Translations under genes and position numbers: made by a program
Source of the DNA: Desulfobacteraceae bacterium
GTDB taxonomy: Bacteria; Desulfobacterota; Desulfobacteria; Desulfobacterales; Desulfosarcinaceae
Reading direction: 5' to 3'
NCBI GenBank assembly: GCA_013003715.1
Contig: JABDIN010000097.1
Span: forward strand, 1-64,000
Length of the DNA: 64,000 nt
Shown here: one piece after another, positions 6,151-14,692 of the stretch
How the letters are laid out: each line of letters starts with the position of its first letter
How positions within the stretch are numbered: position 1 is the stretch's first letter
Notes under the pieces: model-generated
The model's input: the letters and a program-made list of their open reading frames with translations, nothing else
What the model was told of the DNA's origin: nothing
The model's database searches: none

Positions 6151-6435
6151 ATGAATACGACCGCACGACAGGAAACAATGCAAAGAAAACCAATCCTTAT
6201 GCCGCCTGAGATGATATCAAAAATAACTAAAATCGCACAGAGCAGGAACGTTTCTTTTGCTGCCGTTGTAAGGGAGGCGCTGGATGCCTTTGACAGTGAT
6301 CTGTCCTCCGAAAACACAGCCCTGATCGAGGCACTGGCAGACACGATGATTAAGACAACCCGGGATGTTGTTTCAAAAATTGATGCTATTGAAAAGAGGC
6401 TTAATGAAACTCACACCATGCTGGAGGGCAGTTGA
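6151..6435 (+). CDS. Ribbon-helix-helix (CopG/Arc-like) small DNA-binding protein
   Basis: This 94-residue protein has a ribbon-helix-helix-like core at about residues 10-45: a strand R-K-P-I-L-M-P, a helix M-I-S-K-I-T-K-I-A, and a second helix S-F-A-A-V-V-R-E-A-L-D-A-F. A long C-terminal helix with heptad-like Leu/Ile spacing follows. The start at 6151 follows AGGAG by 8 bp; an upstream ATG at 6079 lacks a good site. The following gene overlaps by one base (TGATG), so the two are coupled. It could be an antitoxin-like regulator paired with the next gene, or a partition-type DNA-binding protein. The palindrome at about 6100-6116 may be its operator. Confidence 0.6.
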   Translation: MNTTARQETMQRKPILMPPEMISKITKIAQSRNVSFAAVVREALDAFDSDLSSENTALIEALADTMIKTTRDVVSKIDAIEKRLNETHTMLEGS

Positions 6436-6629
6436 TGGGAATCAGCGAGAAGGTTATGGATGCATTACGATCCGGCATACTCTTGAATGAAAGGGTCAAC
6501 ACGCTCATCGATAAAGTGGATCGCATGGATACGGACATGCGCAAAATGAATGGAAGACTTATCCGCGTGGAGACAATGATTGAAATGGCCATGATGCAGA
6601 AAAGCCAACAACAATCCCTGGTGGAGTAG
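6435..6629 (+). CDS. Small coiled-coil protein paired with the RHH protein
   Basis: This 64-residue protein is almost entirely helical, with heptad patterning from L-N-E-R-V-N-T-L-I-D-K-V-D-R-M through M-N-G-R-L-I-R-V-E-T-M-I-E-M-A. It has no signal or membrane segment. Its ATG shares a base with the stop of the upstream gene. I know no specific family; short coiled coils of this kind often multimerise or bind a partner helix, here most simply the C-terminal helix of the upstream protein. Toxin activity is not supported by any recognised motif. Confidence 0.5.
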   Translation: MGISEKVMDALRSGILLNERVNTLIDKVDRMDTDMRKMNGRLIRVETMIEMAMMQKSQQQSLVE

Positions 6630-6998
6630 CGGCTGTTTCCTTGGAATTATTATTTTGCAAAGGTGGCGGGGGACCCTCCCGCCGAAGACAGTCAACAGGT
6701 TCCTTCAACCGCTACGGATAGCATACCGCGATCTGAAATTTGCCATTACCTGTTTTCATCGGACACTATTCCAATCGTATCATTTTTACATGCGGTTACC
6801 CTGATCCATGTCGCTCCGCTTGTTGACAAACCATGGGGAATGTATTAATCAACCGTACCAAATGCAGGCCGAAGCCTGGCAACAGACCATAATAATCAAC
6901 ATCACCACAATCCCGACCACGAAGGTAATCTGCTGTCATGAAGGCAGTAAAACACTTTGCGTGGTTTTTTTGTGGGCGCTTTGCAGGTGGAGGCATAA
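6630..6998 (+). other. Leader region of the nickel transporter operon
   Basis: No gene was found. A strong hairpin GGCGGG...CCCGCC (about 6665-6682) just after the preceding gene may end its transcription. I looked for a cobalamin riboswitch (no convincing B12 box) and for a NikR-type palindrome and found neither. The Shine-Dalgarno GGAGG of the first transporter gene ends this stretch. Confidence 0.4.
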
Positions 6999-7769
6999 AT
7001 GAAAAAGGCAATTGGTGCTATATTTGCTGCACTTCTGGTTCTCGTTACATCGGTCACGGCTTCGGCACATTTCGGCATGATCATTTCTTCGGACACCATG
7101 GTCATGCAGGCGGATGACAAACAGATTTCCCTGAAACTTTCCTTTTCGCATCCATTCGAGAACATCGGCATGGACATGTCCAAGCCCAGGGTGTTTGCAG
7201 TTCTCGTGAACGGGAAGAAAACGGATCTGGTGAATCAGCTCAAGCCGTCCAGTGTGATGGGAAATACCGCATGGGAATCGACGTACAGGATTCAACGGCC
7301 GGGGCTGTTCGTCTTCTACATGGAGCCGGAACCTTACTGGGAACCTGCGGAAGACTGTTTTATCATCCATTTTACAAAAACCATTGTCACCGCCTTCGGT
7401 GACGATGAGGGGTGGGATAAGGCGGCGGGATTGAAAACGGAAATCGTACCCCTGTCAAAACCCTATGGCCTCTATGCCGGCAATGTGTTTCAAGGTATCG
7501 TGAAACTAGATGGAAAACCGGTGCCCTTTGCCGAGGTGGAAGTTGAGTACTTCAACGAGGATGGAAAAAGCCAAGCACCCACGGCGTACATGATCGCCCA
7601 GACCATCAAGGCCGATCCGAACGGAGTCATCACCTATGCCGTGCCGTCCGCAGGATGGTGGGGGTTCGCGGCATTAAATGAAGCGGATTTTACCATCAGG
7701 AAAGACGGCGTGGAAAAACCCGTCGAACTGGGTGCGGTGCTCTGGGTGAAATTTCACCCCTGGCAATAG
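6999..7769 (+). CDS. nikK: NikK-like periplasmic DUF4198 protein of the nickel ECF system
   Basis: This 256-residue exported protein has a clear signal peptide (M-K-K-A... V-T-A-S-A, cleavage around residue 23) with mature H-F-G-M at the new N-terminus. DUF4198 proteins of this kind accompany ECF nickel transporters, where they are thought to help capture or present metal in the periplasm. The mature protein has a jelly-roll or Ig-like composition: conserved S-H-P-F-E, an F-Y-M-E-P-E-P-Y-W-E-P segment, and a final G-K-P-V-P-F-A-E-V-E-V carboxypeptidase-regulatory-like domain. It is the first gene of a five-gene operon. The His just after the signal peptide could be a metal ligand (inference). 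Confidence 0.8.
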   Translation: MKKAIGAIFAALLVLVTSVTASAHFGMIISSDTMVMQADDKQISLKLSFSHPFENIGMDMSKPRVFAVLVNGKKTDLVNQLKPSSVMGNTAWESTYRIQRPGLFVFYMEPEPYWEPAEDCFIIHFTKTIVTAFGDDEGWDKAAGLKTEIVPLSKPYGLYAGNVFQGIVKLDGKPVPFAEVEVEYFNEDGKSQAPTAYMIAQTIKADPNGVITYAVPSAGWWGFAALNEADFTIRKDGVEKPVELGAVLWVKFHPWQ

Positions 7770-7817
7770 TCGGAAAACGCACGGGCCCCGGTCCGAATTT
7801 GATTGGAAACTGAGAAT

Positions 7818-8423
7818 ATGCACATTTCCGAAGGTGTTCTGTCCGCTCCTGTTCTCATTTCAGGTGCAATACTCGCCGCCGGTGGCACGGCTATCGGCTT
7901 AAAACAACTGGATTATGAAAAAATCGCCCGGGTCGGCATCCTGTCCTCGGCTTTTTTCATCGCGGCACTCATCCATGTGAATATCGGCCCGTCGAGCGTT
8001 CATCTGGTACTCAACGGTTTGATCGGCCTGATGCTCGGGTGGTCGGTATTTCCGGCGATTTTAACGGCCCTGGTCCTGCAGGCCTTATTTTTTCAGTTCG
8101 GCGGTATCACCACACTGGGCATCAACACCTTCAACCTGGCCTTGCCGCCCCTGTTGTGTTATTTCATGTTCCGGAAACTTCTATGGCGGCGAAAACACGT
8201 CGGGCTGGCGGCCGCTTTCCTGTGCGGTTTTTTATCGGTATTTCTCTCCGCCATCCTGGTGGGCGCTTCCCTGATATTCACAGAAAAAAATTTTTGGGAA
8301 ACCGCCTCCATTCTGGTGGCCGCAAATTTTCCGGTGATGGTGATCGATGGCATCATTACCGGTTTTTGCGTGGGGTTTATACAAAAAGTCCATCCCAGCC
8401 TACTGCCGGGGTATAATCCATGA
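7818..8423 (+). CDS. cbiM: ECF transporter substrate-binding membrane subunit CbiM/NikM
   Basis: This 201-residue integral membrane protein has about six or seven hydrophobic segments and starts Met-His-Ile-Ser-Glu-Gly. In CbiM/NikM the free N-terminal Met and His2 help bind Ni2+ or Co2+, so the start at 7818 rather than 7803 is functionally required. The conserved L-I-H-V-N-I-G-P-S-S-V-H-L-V-L-N-G segment near residue 55 supplies further His ligands. It is the S component that hands metal to the CbiQ/CbiO module downstream. The nikK and nikL neighbours argue for nickel rather than cobalt. Confidence 0.88.
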   Translation: MHISEGVLSAPVLISGAILAAGGTAIGLKQLDYEKIARVGILSSAFFIAALIHVNIGPSSVHLVLNGLIGLMLGWSVFPAILTALVLQALFFQFGGITTLGINTFNLALPPLLCYFMFRKLLWRRKHVGLAAAFLCGFLSVFLSAILVGASLIFTEKNFWETASILVAANFPVMVIDGIITGFCVGFIQKVHPSLLPGYNP

Positions 8424-9076
8424 ATTTTCTGCGAATAGCCGTAATCCTGCTGTTGTTTACTTGCTTTAACATAATCGTCTTCGGTGCTTCCTTAGCCCAT
8501 GCCCATAAGATATCCGTGTTCGCCTGGGTGGAAGGGGACACCATCCACACCCAAAGCAAATTTTACGGCGGAAAAAAAATCAAAAACGCCAGGATCGTCA
8601 TATACGATGAAACCGGCAAACAGATCGACGAGGGTATCACGGATGAAAACGGCGAATCATCATTCCCCTTAGGTGTTAAACCACCCATAACCATCGTCGT
8701 GGACGCGGGAATGGGGCACCAGGGGCAATGGACAATCGAAAAATCCGATGCCGGAGAACCATTGGTGGTCGAAACGCCTGCCAATCCCCCGCCTGCGCCC
8801 TCAACGGGAGGACAGTCGGTGGAGCCCTCCTTTGTATCGGATTACGCGTCAAACGGGTGTGCCGATGTGTGCGAGGAAACCCTCATGCAATTTTACGCGG
8901 TTGTGGACGAAATCGTTGATGAAAAGCTATCCGGTATGCTCTCGAGACTTGAAAGCGGTCAGGACAAGCAGGGACCGGATATGACACAAATATTCGGCGG
9001 CATCGGATATATTTTCGGTCTGGCCGGCGTGGCTGCTTATGTTCATTCGCGCCGGCAAAACAGGAACAATCACTGA
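8420..9076 (+). CDS. nikL: NikL-like auxiliary protein of the nickel ECF transporter
   Basis: This 218-residue protein has an N-terminal signal or anchor (residues 1-28, ending A-H-A-H-K), an Ig-like carboxypeptidase-regulatory type domain (I-Y-D-E-T-G-K-Q-I-D-E-G...D-E-N-G-E-S-S-F), a Pro-rich linker, a Cys-containing helix region and a C-terminal membrane segment (I-G-Y-I-F-G-L-A-G-V-A-A-Y-V). This matches NikL proteins that replace CbiN in nickel ECF systems. The His cluster after the signal may bind metal outside the cell (inferred). It overlaps cbiM by 4 bp and cbiQ by 1 bp, so the complex is probably made from one coupled message. Confidence 0.75.
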   Translation: MNFLRIAVILLLFTCFNIIVFGASLAHAHKISVFAWVEGDTIHTQSKFYGGKKIKNARIVIYDETGKQIDEGITDENGESSFPLGVKPPITIVVDAGMGHQGQWTIEKSDAGEPLVVETPANPPPAPSTGGQSVEPSFVSDYASNGCADVCEETLMQFYAVVDEIVDEKLSGMLSRLESGQDKQGPDMTQIFGGIGYIFGLAGVAAYVHSRRQNRNNH

Positions 9077-9828
9077 TGGATGCGGAACCATTTGCATCCG
9101 GCCGGTCCTGGGTGCATCGCGTCGATGCCCGCCTGCGGATCATTGCCGCCCTCGTGTATTCGGTCATCCTGGCGGTTTCCAATGAATTCGCCACCCTGAT
9201 GCCCGGCCTGATCATCTCCGTATTGCTCACCTTGATGGCACGGCTGGACGCCATCGCCGTGTCAAAACGGCTACTCACCATTTTGGGTTTCATCGCACTC
9301 ATCTGGGTGATGCTGCCATTGACCTATAACGGTGACAGTTATATCCAACTGGGGCCGCTGGCCATCTCCGCAGAAGGTGTCGGCCTGTCGGCCCGTATCA
9401 GCCTCAAAACCATGGCGATATCCATGTCATTCATGGCCTTGATCGCCACCATGAGCACAGCCACCCTGGGCCACGCGCTCAGCCGTTTAGGTGTTTCACA
9501 ACGGCTTGTCATACTGTTGCTCATGACGTACCGGTACCTATTTGTCCTGGAAAACGAATATCACCGGTTGAGACGGGCGGCAAGGGTACGGGGTTTCAAA
9601 CCTGGCACCGACCTGCATACTTACAGGACATACGCCTATCTGGTGGGCATGCTGTTCATCCGCGCCGCCCAGCGGGCCGAGCGGGTTTATCAGGCCATGC
9701 GTTGCCGCGGATTCAAAGGCCGTTTTTTCACCATTGCCGATTTTCCGGCTTCGCCGAATAATTTTATGTTTTCACTGCTGATGGCCATATTTGCAGCCGG
9801 CCTGATACTGATGGAATTCAATTGGTAG
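9076..9828 (+). CDS. cbiQ: ECF transporter transmembrane coupling protein CbiQ/NikQ
   Basis: This 250-residue protein has about five membrane spans. It shows the two diagnostic Ala-Arg-Gly-type coupling motifs: R-R-A-A-R-V-R-G-F near residue 170 and Y-Q-A-M-R-C-R-G-F-K-G near residue 212, which contact the ATPase. The N-terminal V-D-A-R-L-R-I segment is also typical. It is the T component that links the metal-binding CbiM to the CbiO ATPase. It begins inside the nikL stop codon. Length and motifs are normal. Confidence 0.9.
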   Translation: MDAEPFASGRSWVHRVDARLRIIAALVYSVILAVSNEFATLMPGLIISVLLTLMARLDAIAVSKRLLTILGFIALIWVMLPLTYNGDSYIQLGPLAISAEGVGLSARISLKTMAISMSFMALIATMSTATLGHALSRLGVSQRLVILLLMTYRYLFVLENEYHRLRRAARVRGFKPGTDLHTYRTYAYLVGMLFIRAAQRAERVYQAMRCRGFKGRFFTIADFPASPNNFMFSLLMAIFAAGLILMEFNW

Positions 9829-9883
9829 GTTTAATCGCTCGAAACGTCCATCCCGTCGGGGATCGGGGCAACAAGGATAAATC

Positions 9884-10621
9884 ATGACAAGAACACAGGA
9901 CCGGACACCGATTATCCGTCTCACGGATATTACCTTCGGTTACCCGGCTGCCGGGCCCATTCTCCACGAGTTGAACTTCAGTTTTTACCGGAACGAGCGA
10001 ATCGGCCTGGTGGCCCCGAATGGCAGCGGCAAGACGACCTTGTTTCACCTGATCATGGGGTTGGTCAAGCCGGTCTCCGGAAGTGTTGAACTGTTCGGTA
10101 CCCGAATGGAAAGTGAAAAGATATTCGCCCGCGTCCGGCATCGGATAGGACTGCTGTTCCAGGACGCGGATGACCAGCTGTTCTCACCAACGGTATTGGA
10201 GGATGTGGCATTTGGTCCGCTTAATTTGGGCAAATCCAAAAAGGCGGCCATTGACAAAAGCAAGGAGACCCTGGCGGTCCTGGGTTTGTCCGGTTTCGAA
10301 GATCGTATCACCATCAAACTGTCCGGCGGAGAAAAACGGCTGGTGGCCCTGGCCACCATATTAGCCATGGACCCTGAAATGCTCCTGCTGGATGAACCGA
10401 CCAGTGGTCTGGATGACGCCACCAAGCATCGCCTGAAGTCCATACTCAGGGACCTGAACCTGCCTTACCTGCTTATCTCCCATGAATTCGATTTTCTGAA
10501 AAGTACCACGGACCATATTTACACCATGAACGACGGGAAAATCCTCATGGATCAGGAATTGATAATTCACAGCCATGAACATGCCCATGTTGCCGGCAGG
10601 CAACCGCACAAACATGTCTGA
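9884..10621 (+). CDS. cbiO: ECF transporter ATPase CbiO/NikO
   Basis: This 245-residue ABC ATPase contains Walker A G-S-G-K-T-T near residue 50, a Q-loop F-Q-D-A-D-D-Q-L-F typical of CbiO, the signature L-S-G-G-E-K-R, Walker B L-L-L-D-E-P-T and an H-loop S-H-E-F-D. It powers nickel/cobalt uptake. It is the last gene of the operon, 55 bp after cbiQ. The His-rich tail (S-H-E-H-A-H-V...P-H-K-H-V) could hold metal ions and fits a nickel transporter (inference). The minus-strand truD follows convergently. Confidence 0.92.
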   Translation: MTRTQDRTPIIRLTDITFGYPAAGPILHELNFSFYRNERIGLVAPNGSGKTTLFHLIMGLVKPVSGSVELFGTRMESEKIFARVRHRIGLLFQDADDQLFSPTVLEDVAFGPLNLGKSKKAAIDKSKETLAVLGLSGFEDRITIKLSGGEKRLVALATILAMDPEMLLLDEPTSGLDDATKHRLKSILRDLNLPYLLISHEFDFLKSTTDHIYTMNDGKILMDQELIIHSHEHAHVAGRQPHKHV

Positions 10622-10712
10622 GACAAGGATAGCATACCACCATTCGGCATTCGGGCTTTAGCATTCGACACAACGGCTATGCCATTGTCCTTACCCTGAT
10701 GGATTTTATAAT

Positions 10713-11837
10713 TCAGGGCGAATCGGTAATTGGGGATGGAACCTTTGTTTTCATGAATTCACGCAGTACAGTGGTGGCATATGCGCCTGACGGCAGGGTA
10801 AAGGAAAACCGGAGTCCCTGGCCGACGGTTTCGATGGCCAGATCAGGGATGTGCAGAATGGCCGGCCGCCGTGTGCCTTTCGCCCTCAGCGGTTTGAAAT
10901 CCAGTGGTGTCATACCAAACGATGCCAACAATCCGGTTTCAATACCACCGGCCGTTTCACCGGCGGACATCATTTTATAACCAAAAATCGGGCCGGTATA
11001 TACGATGGCCCCCTGATGCAAACGGCTGCGGGCCTCCTCCACGTCGGAAACGGTGAATAGACCGCCGGTGTCGGTTTTTTTCGCCACGTCGCCGGGCAGC
11101 ATTTCACTGAATTCGCCCCTTCCCATGCGTTGGGCCAGCCATGCGTTGAACAATGCAGCCTGGACCGCGGACACCAGAAATACATCGGATCTCCTTCGGC
11201 TTTTTTTCCGGGTACTAAACAGAGCCAGTCCACGGTCGAGATTTCTGTATGCTTCTCCGAATCGCTGTTCTCCGAAAAAATTAGGTATGCCGTTCTCTTT
11301 AAGCCGTTGGGCGACCGTGTTGGCCCGCTCCAGGGCATCCGGGACACAATCGGTGATGATGATACGAAACCGGTTGGCGGATACATGACCGATCTTCAAT
11401 TTATTCCCATGCCGTTTCAGTTCCAAAATCTCAACCGGCAGGTCCGACAATGCGTTTTGGATGTCCGAAAGTGGAACGGACAGACTGATCCTGATGGAAA
11501 AGGTTTGCGTGGTTACCGCCCATTTGTCTTTCCTGCCGCCATAACCGACATCCGTTGCGTTCACTCCCAATACCCGCTGGATTTGCCGGGCCACATCCAT
11601 GGTGTTGAGATTTTTACGCCGCAATACCACAAAAACATGCTCGCCCTCGCCGCAGGGTGCATAGGGCAGTATCTCTTCCACCTGGAAAAATTCCGGTTCG
11701 GATTTGAGTTGTCCGCCAATACCGTCGAGGGCCTCTGAAATACAGGGCAGGACGGCATTAACCCGTTTCAAGGGTTCAACAGCCGGGTGAAACAGCGATG
11801 CGTTGGGTGGTGAGGAGTTGACAGGTTCCATAAACAA
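10713..11837 (-). CDS. truD: tRNA pseudouridine(13) synthase TruD
   Basis: This 374-residue protein is a pseudouridine synthase of the TruD class, which modifies U13 of tRNA. Diagnostic segments are F-Q-V-E-E-I-L near the N-terminus, the catalytic motif G-G-R-K-D-K-W-A-V-T-T-Q near residue 100 with the active Asp, I-P-N-F-F-G-E-Q-R-F-G, and the C-terminal L-P-S-G-A-Y-A-T-T-V-L-R-E. Length is typical. Two start codons lie close together (M-F-M-E-P); either is possible. It is the last gene of a minus-strand run and converges on cbiO. Confidence 0.95.
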   Translation of the reverse strand: MFMEPVNSSPPNASLFHPAVEPLKRVNAVLPCISEALDGIGGQLKSEPEFFQVEEILPYAPCGEGEHVFVVLRRKNLNTMDVARQIQRVLGVNATDVGYGGRKDKWAVTTQTFSIRISLSVPLSDIQNALSDLPVEILELKRHGNKLKIGHVSANRFRIIITDCVPDALERANTVAQRLKENGIPNFFGEQRFGEAYRNLDRGLALFSTRKKSRRRSDVFLVSAVQAALFNAWLAQRMGRGEFSEMLPGDVAKKTDTGGLFTVSDVEEARSRLHQGAIVYTGPIFGYKMMSAGETAGGIETGLLASFGMTPLDFKPLRAKGTRRPAILHIPDLAIETVGQGLRFSFTLPSGAYATTVLREFMKTKVPSPITDSP

Positions 11838-11924
11838 CCCTCGATTTATCGGGTGCGGTGCAAACGGCTCATGGGTGACGATGCCGGCACATCAACCCTA
11901 ACCTTTTAATGGCAGGAGATCAAA

Positions 11925-12815
11925 TCAACAATTACGCATGAACTCGATGCGGCGGTCCTTTTCCAGCCACAACGAATTGAGCCAACCGTGAATTCGTTCC
12001 CTGAACTGGTTATCGTTGAGGTAGTCCCCTCGGAGGTCGTCGGTTACCGGCAGGGCGTTGATACGCACGTTGATACATTCGATTTTTCCGCATAAATATG
12101 CCCAAAAGCTTTTCTTGCCGTCGGGGTAGACGATGGTGACATCAAGAATCCGGCTGACCTGGTCTCCCATGGTGGACAGCACAAACGCAATGCCGCCGGC
12201 TTTGGTTTTCAGCAGATTTTTATATGGAGAGGCTTGTTTCCGGTGTTTTTCGAACGAAAACCGCGTACCTTCGACAAAATTCATGACTGAAATGGGCAGG
12301 GACTTGAACTTTTCACATGCCTTCCGGGTGATTTCCATGTCCCGCCCCCTCAAATGCGGTTTCCTGGCCAACAGTTTTTTCGAGTACCGTTTCATGAAGG
12401 GAAAGTCCATGACCCACCACGCCTGCCCGAGTAGTGGAAGCCATATGAGTTCTTTCTTGATAAAAAATTTGAGAAAGGGAATTTTCTTATGGAATATCTT
12501 CTGCAGAACGAGGATGTCCACCCATGACTGGTGGTTGGCGAGCACCATGTACCATTGTTTCGGGCTCAGGTTTTCCACGGAGCTGACGTCCCAGTTGATC
12601 GTACACGAGAGCTGCTGAATGAGGGTGTTGCCCCGGATCCAAAAACCGGCGATAGCCGACAGCGCCCGATTGCACAAATGCTGCCATGCTCTTATGGGGA
12701 CGAGCAGTTTGAAGGGAACGCACAGAAAAATCGGTACACTCCAGAAAACGGTGTTCACCGCCATCAATACAAACGAGATCACCCCGCGAACCGGGCCAGG
12801 TAACAGATGTAGCAC
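11925..12815 (-). CDS. PlsC-family acyltransferase, YihG-like
   Basis: This 296-residue membrane-associated protein has an N-terminal hydrophobic segment (V-I-S-F-V-L-M-A-V-N-T-V-F-W), the acyltransferase motif N-H-Q-S-W-V-D near residue 92 (the NHxxxxD catalytic pair), and F-V-E-G-T-R-F about 70 residues later. These mark 1-acylglycerol-3-phosphate-type acyltransferases. The W-W-V-M-D-F-P-F-M-K-R-Y segment is characteristic of the YihG subgroup, implicated in acyl-chain remodelling of phospholipids. It lies 11 bp downstream of the nitronate monooxygenase-like gene, so the two are probably co-transcribed. Confidence 0.85.
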   Translation of the reverse strand: MLHLLPGPVRGVISFVLMAVNTVFWSVPIFLCVPFKLLVPIRAWQHLCNRALSAIAGFWIRGNTLIQQLSCTINWDVSSVENLSPKQWYMVLANHQSWVDILVLQKIFHKKIPFLKFFIKKELIWLPLLGQAWWVMDFPFMKRYSKKLLARKPHLRGRDMEITRKACEKFKSLPISVMNFVEGTRFSFEKHRKQASPYKNLLKTKAGGIAFVLSTMGDQVSRILDVTIVYPDGKKSFWAYLCGKIECINVRINALPVTDDLRGDYLNDNQFRERIHGWLNSLWLEKDRRIEFMRNC

Positions 12816-12826
12816 GATTTACCTCA

Positions 12827-13909
12827 TTATCCGGCGGCCAGGGAGAATTCGGTCTGTAATATAGACATCAACTCTTTAACGGAGATAATTTTGTTTACCC
12901 GCCATGCATTTTCACCCGCAAAGGCAAAACCATGTTTAAATGCCCCTTTTTTAGCGCGGGCCAATGCCAGGGCAATACAATATGGACTTTTTTTCTGCTC
13001 ACATGTCTTGATGCAATGGTAGAGGCAGCGAAACGGTTTCTTCTTGCCGATATTGACCGCATCGATGAAATCATTGCGTAATGCCCGGCCGGGCATTCCC
13101 ACAGGACTTTTTATGACGACCAGATCCTCTTTGTTGGCTTTCACGTATGCCTGTTTGAAACCATCATCGGCGTCGCATTCATGGGTGGCGACAAACCGTG
13201 TACCCAATTGCACCCCGGCAGCCCCCATTTTTATGAATTTATGGATGTCGGCACCGGTGAATATGCCGCCGGCGGCGATCACCGGAATTTTCTTTTTAAC
13301 CTGGGCTTCAAATGTCTTGACGATATCGATGACTTCCCTGACCAGGTTTTCCAGGGAAAATTTCGGATCTTCCAGCTGTTCCTCTTTGAATCCCAGATGT
13401 CCTCCGGCTTTGGGCCCCTCTACGACGAAGGCATCGGGAAGGTAGTCGAATTTGGCCAGCCACTTTTTACAGATCAGGCCCGCCGCCCTTGCAGACGAAA
13501 CGATGGGCACTAGCTTGGTGGTCGACCCTTTTTTCAGGTATTGCGGCAGGTTGAGTGGCAGGCCGGCTCCTGAAAAAATGATATCGATTTTTTCTTCAAT
13601 GGATGTCTTGACCAGATCGGCGAAATTGGTCAGGGCAACCATGATATTGACACCTAAAACCCCCTTGGTGGCCTCTTTGGCCTTAATGATTTCCTGTTTG
13701 AGGGTTCGGATATTGGCTTGCACAGCATTTTCCCGGACATCGGGTTCTTCGATACCGGTCATGGCCGCAGAAATAACCCCGATGCCGCCTTCGTCGGCAA
13801 CGGCCGAGGCCAGCTTTGACATGGATATGCCGACGCCCATTCCCCCCTGCACAATGGCCAGCGGGCTGGTGAGGTCGCCGATTTCTAATTTGGGAATGTT
13901 CATATTCAT
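12827..13909 (-). CDS. Nitronate monooxygenase-like FMN TIM-barrel protein
   Basis: This 360-residue protein belongs to the nitronate monooxygenase / 2-nitropropane dioxygenase superfamily, FMN-dependent TIM barrels. Seen are P-L-A-I-V-Q-G-G-M-G-V-G at the first strand, V-V-E-G-P-K-A-G-G-H-L-G (FMN phosphate and catalytic His region) and A-A-G-G-I-F-T-G-A-D with G-V-Q-L-G-T-R-F. A C-terminal Cys-containing extension (C-L-Y-H-C-I-K-T-C... Y-C) could bind metal or an Fe-S cluster and is not part of the simple enzyme. Related proteins include FabK and PfaD, so the real substrate is open. The start is preceded by a purine-rich site. Confidence 0.8.
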   Translation of the reverse strand: MNMNIPKLEIGDLTSPLAIVQGGMGVGISMSKLASAVADEGGIGVISAAMTGIEEPDVRENAVQANIRTLKQEIIKAKEATKGVLGVNIMVALTNFADLVKTSIEEKIDIIFSGAGLPLNLPQYLKKGSTTKLVPIVSSARAAGLICKKWLAKFDYLPDAFVVEGPKAGGHLGFKEEQLEDPKFSLENLVREVIDIVKTFEAQVKKKIPVIAAGGIFTGADIHKFIKMGAAGVQLGTRFVATHECDADDGFKQAYVKANKEDLVVIKSPVGMPGRALRNDFIDAVNIGKKKPFRCLYHCIKTCEQKKSPYCIALALARAKKGAFKHGFAFAGENAWRVNKIISVKELMSILQTEFSLAAG

Positions 13910-14004
13910 TTATTCCTTTTACCTGAATGAGAAAGCCGGTATGGGCAAATCTATTTCATTTTGTATAGATCTGTCAGTCGACTCCGGTTATCTGAAAAAA
14001 CCAA

Positions 14005-14466
14005 TCATATGTCCATGAGCGGCAGTTCATGGTTTGAATCAATCTCTGAAAAGACAATGAACGTTTCACATCGGCCGAAGTCCGGGAGAGAGGAGATGCC
14101 GGTCTTCACCAGATCCCCCAACTTCTGCAGGTCCTGTACCTGGGTATGCAGTAAATAATCAAACCGGCCGCTCACATGGTAACACGCTTTAATACACGAA
14201 ATATCTTTAATGCTCTTTTCAAATCGGCGGATATTGCTGGATTCATGATTGTCCAATGTTACCGCCAGAAACGCCTGGATATTGAGACCCAGTTTTTCGA
14301 GATCGGCCACCACCTTGTAGCCTTTAATGATACCCTTCTCCTCCAGGCGCCGGATCCGTTCCTGAAGCGTTGTCGCAGGCATATTGAGTTCACGGGCCAG
14401 TGCGCTGTTCTTTGTCCGGGCATTCGAATACAGTGCGTTTAGAATTTTTATATCAATTCCGTCCAT
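14005..14466 (-). CDS. Lrp/AsnC-family transcriptional regulator
   Basis: This 153-residue regulator has an N-terminal winged helix (I-D-I-K-I-L-N-A-L, then N-S-A-L-A-R-E-L-N-M-P-A-T-T-L-Q-E-R-I-R-R-L-E-E-K-G-I-I-K-G-Y) and a C-terminal RAM domain (A-F-L-A-V-T-L ... A-C-Y-H-V-S-G-R-F-D-Y-L-L). Members sense amino acids or related metabolites as octamers. Nothing next to it shows its effector; the nitronate monooxygenase-like and acyltransferase genes downstream on the same strand are possible targets. The gene is about 95 bp from the former. Confidence 0.92.
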   Translation of the reverse strand: MDGIDIKILNALYSNARTKNSALARELNMPATTLQERIRRLEEKGIIKGYKVVADLEKLGLNIQAFLAVTLDNHESSNIRRFEKSIKDISCIKACYHVSGRFDYLLHTQVQDLQKLGDLVKTGISSLPDFGRCETFIVFSEIDSNHELPLMDI

Positions 14467-14692
14467 GAATTGTCCTAGCGTATACGTTTTTATAACATCC
14501 GTTCATCGTCAATGGTCGAATCATAAAAAATCACCCTGAAATCAGAACATCAGGGCTCGAACGGATCAATATACCCAAATGGTATTATTTATCAACCACA
14601 TAAATAGGAATCCGTACATAATCTAATAAAATCCAAACCATTCCGGTAAAAACCCCTGTGAACACGCGCAAAATCCAGCAACCGAAATCATT
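14467..14692. other. Non-coding interval before the Lrp gene
   Basis: These 226 bp between the TIGR02757 gene end and the Lrp-type gene start contain AT-rich stretches but no gene. The promoter of the regulator must lie here or just upstream of 14466. I see no clear palindrome that would identify its operator. Confidence 0.4.

Noticed and set aside
6630-6998. A cobalamin or nickel riboswitch or NikR site ahead of the transporter
   Set aside because: The fragment gaagcctggcaacag recalls part of a B12 riboswitch, but the rest of the consensus is missing, and no NikR palindrome was seen.
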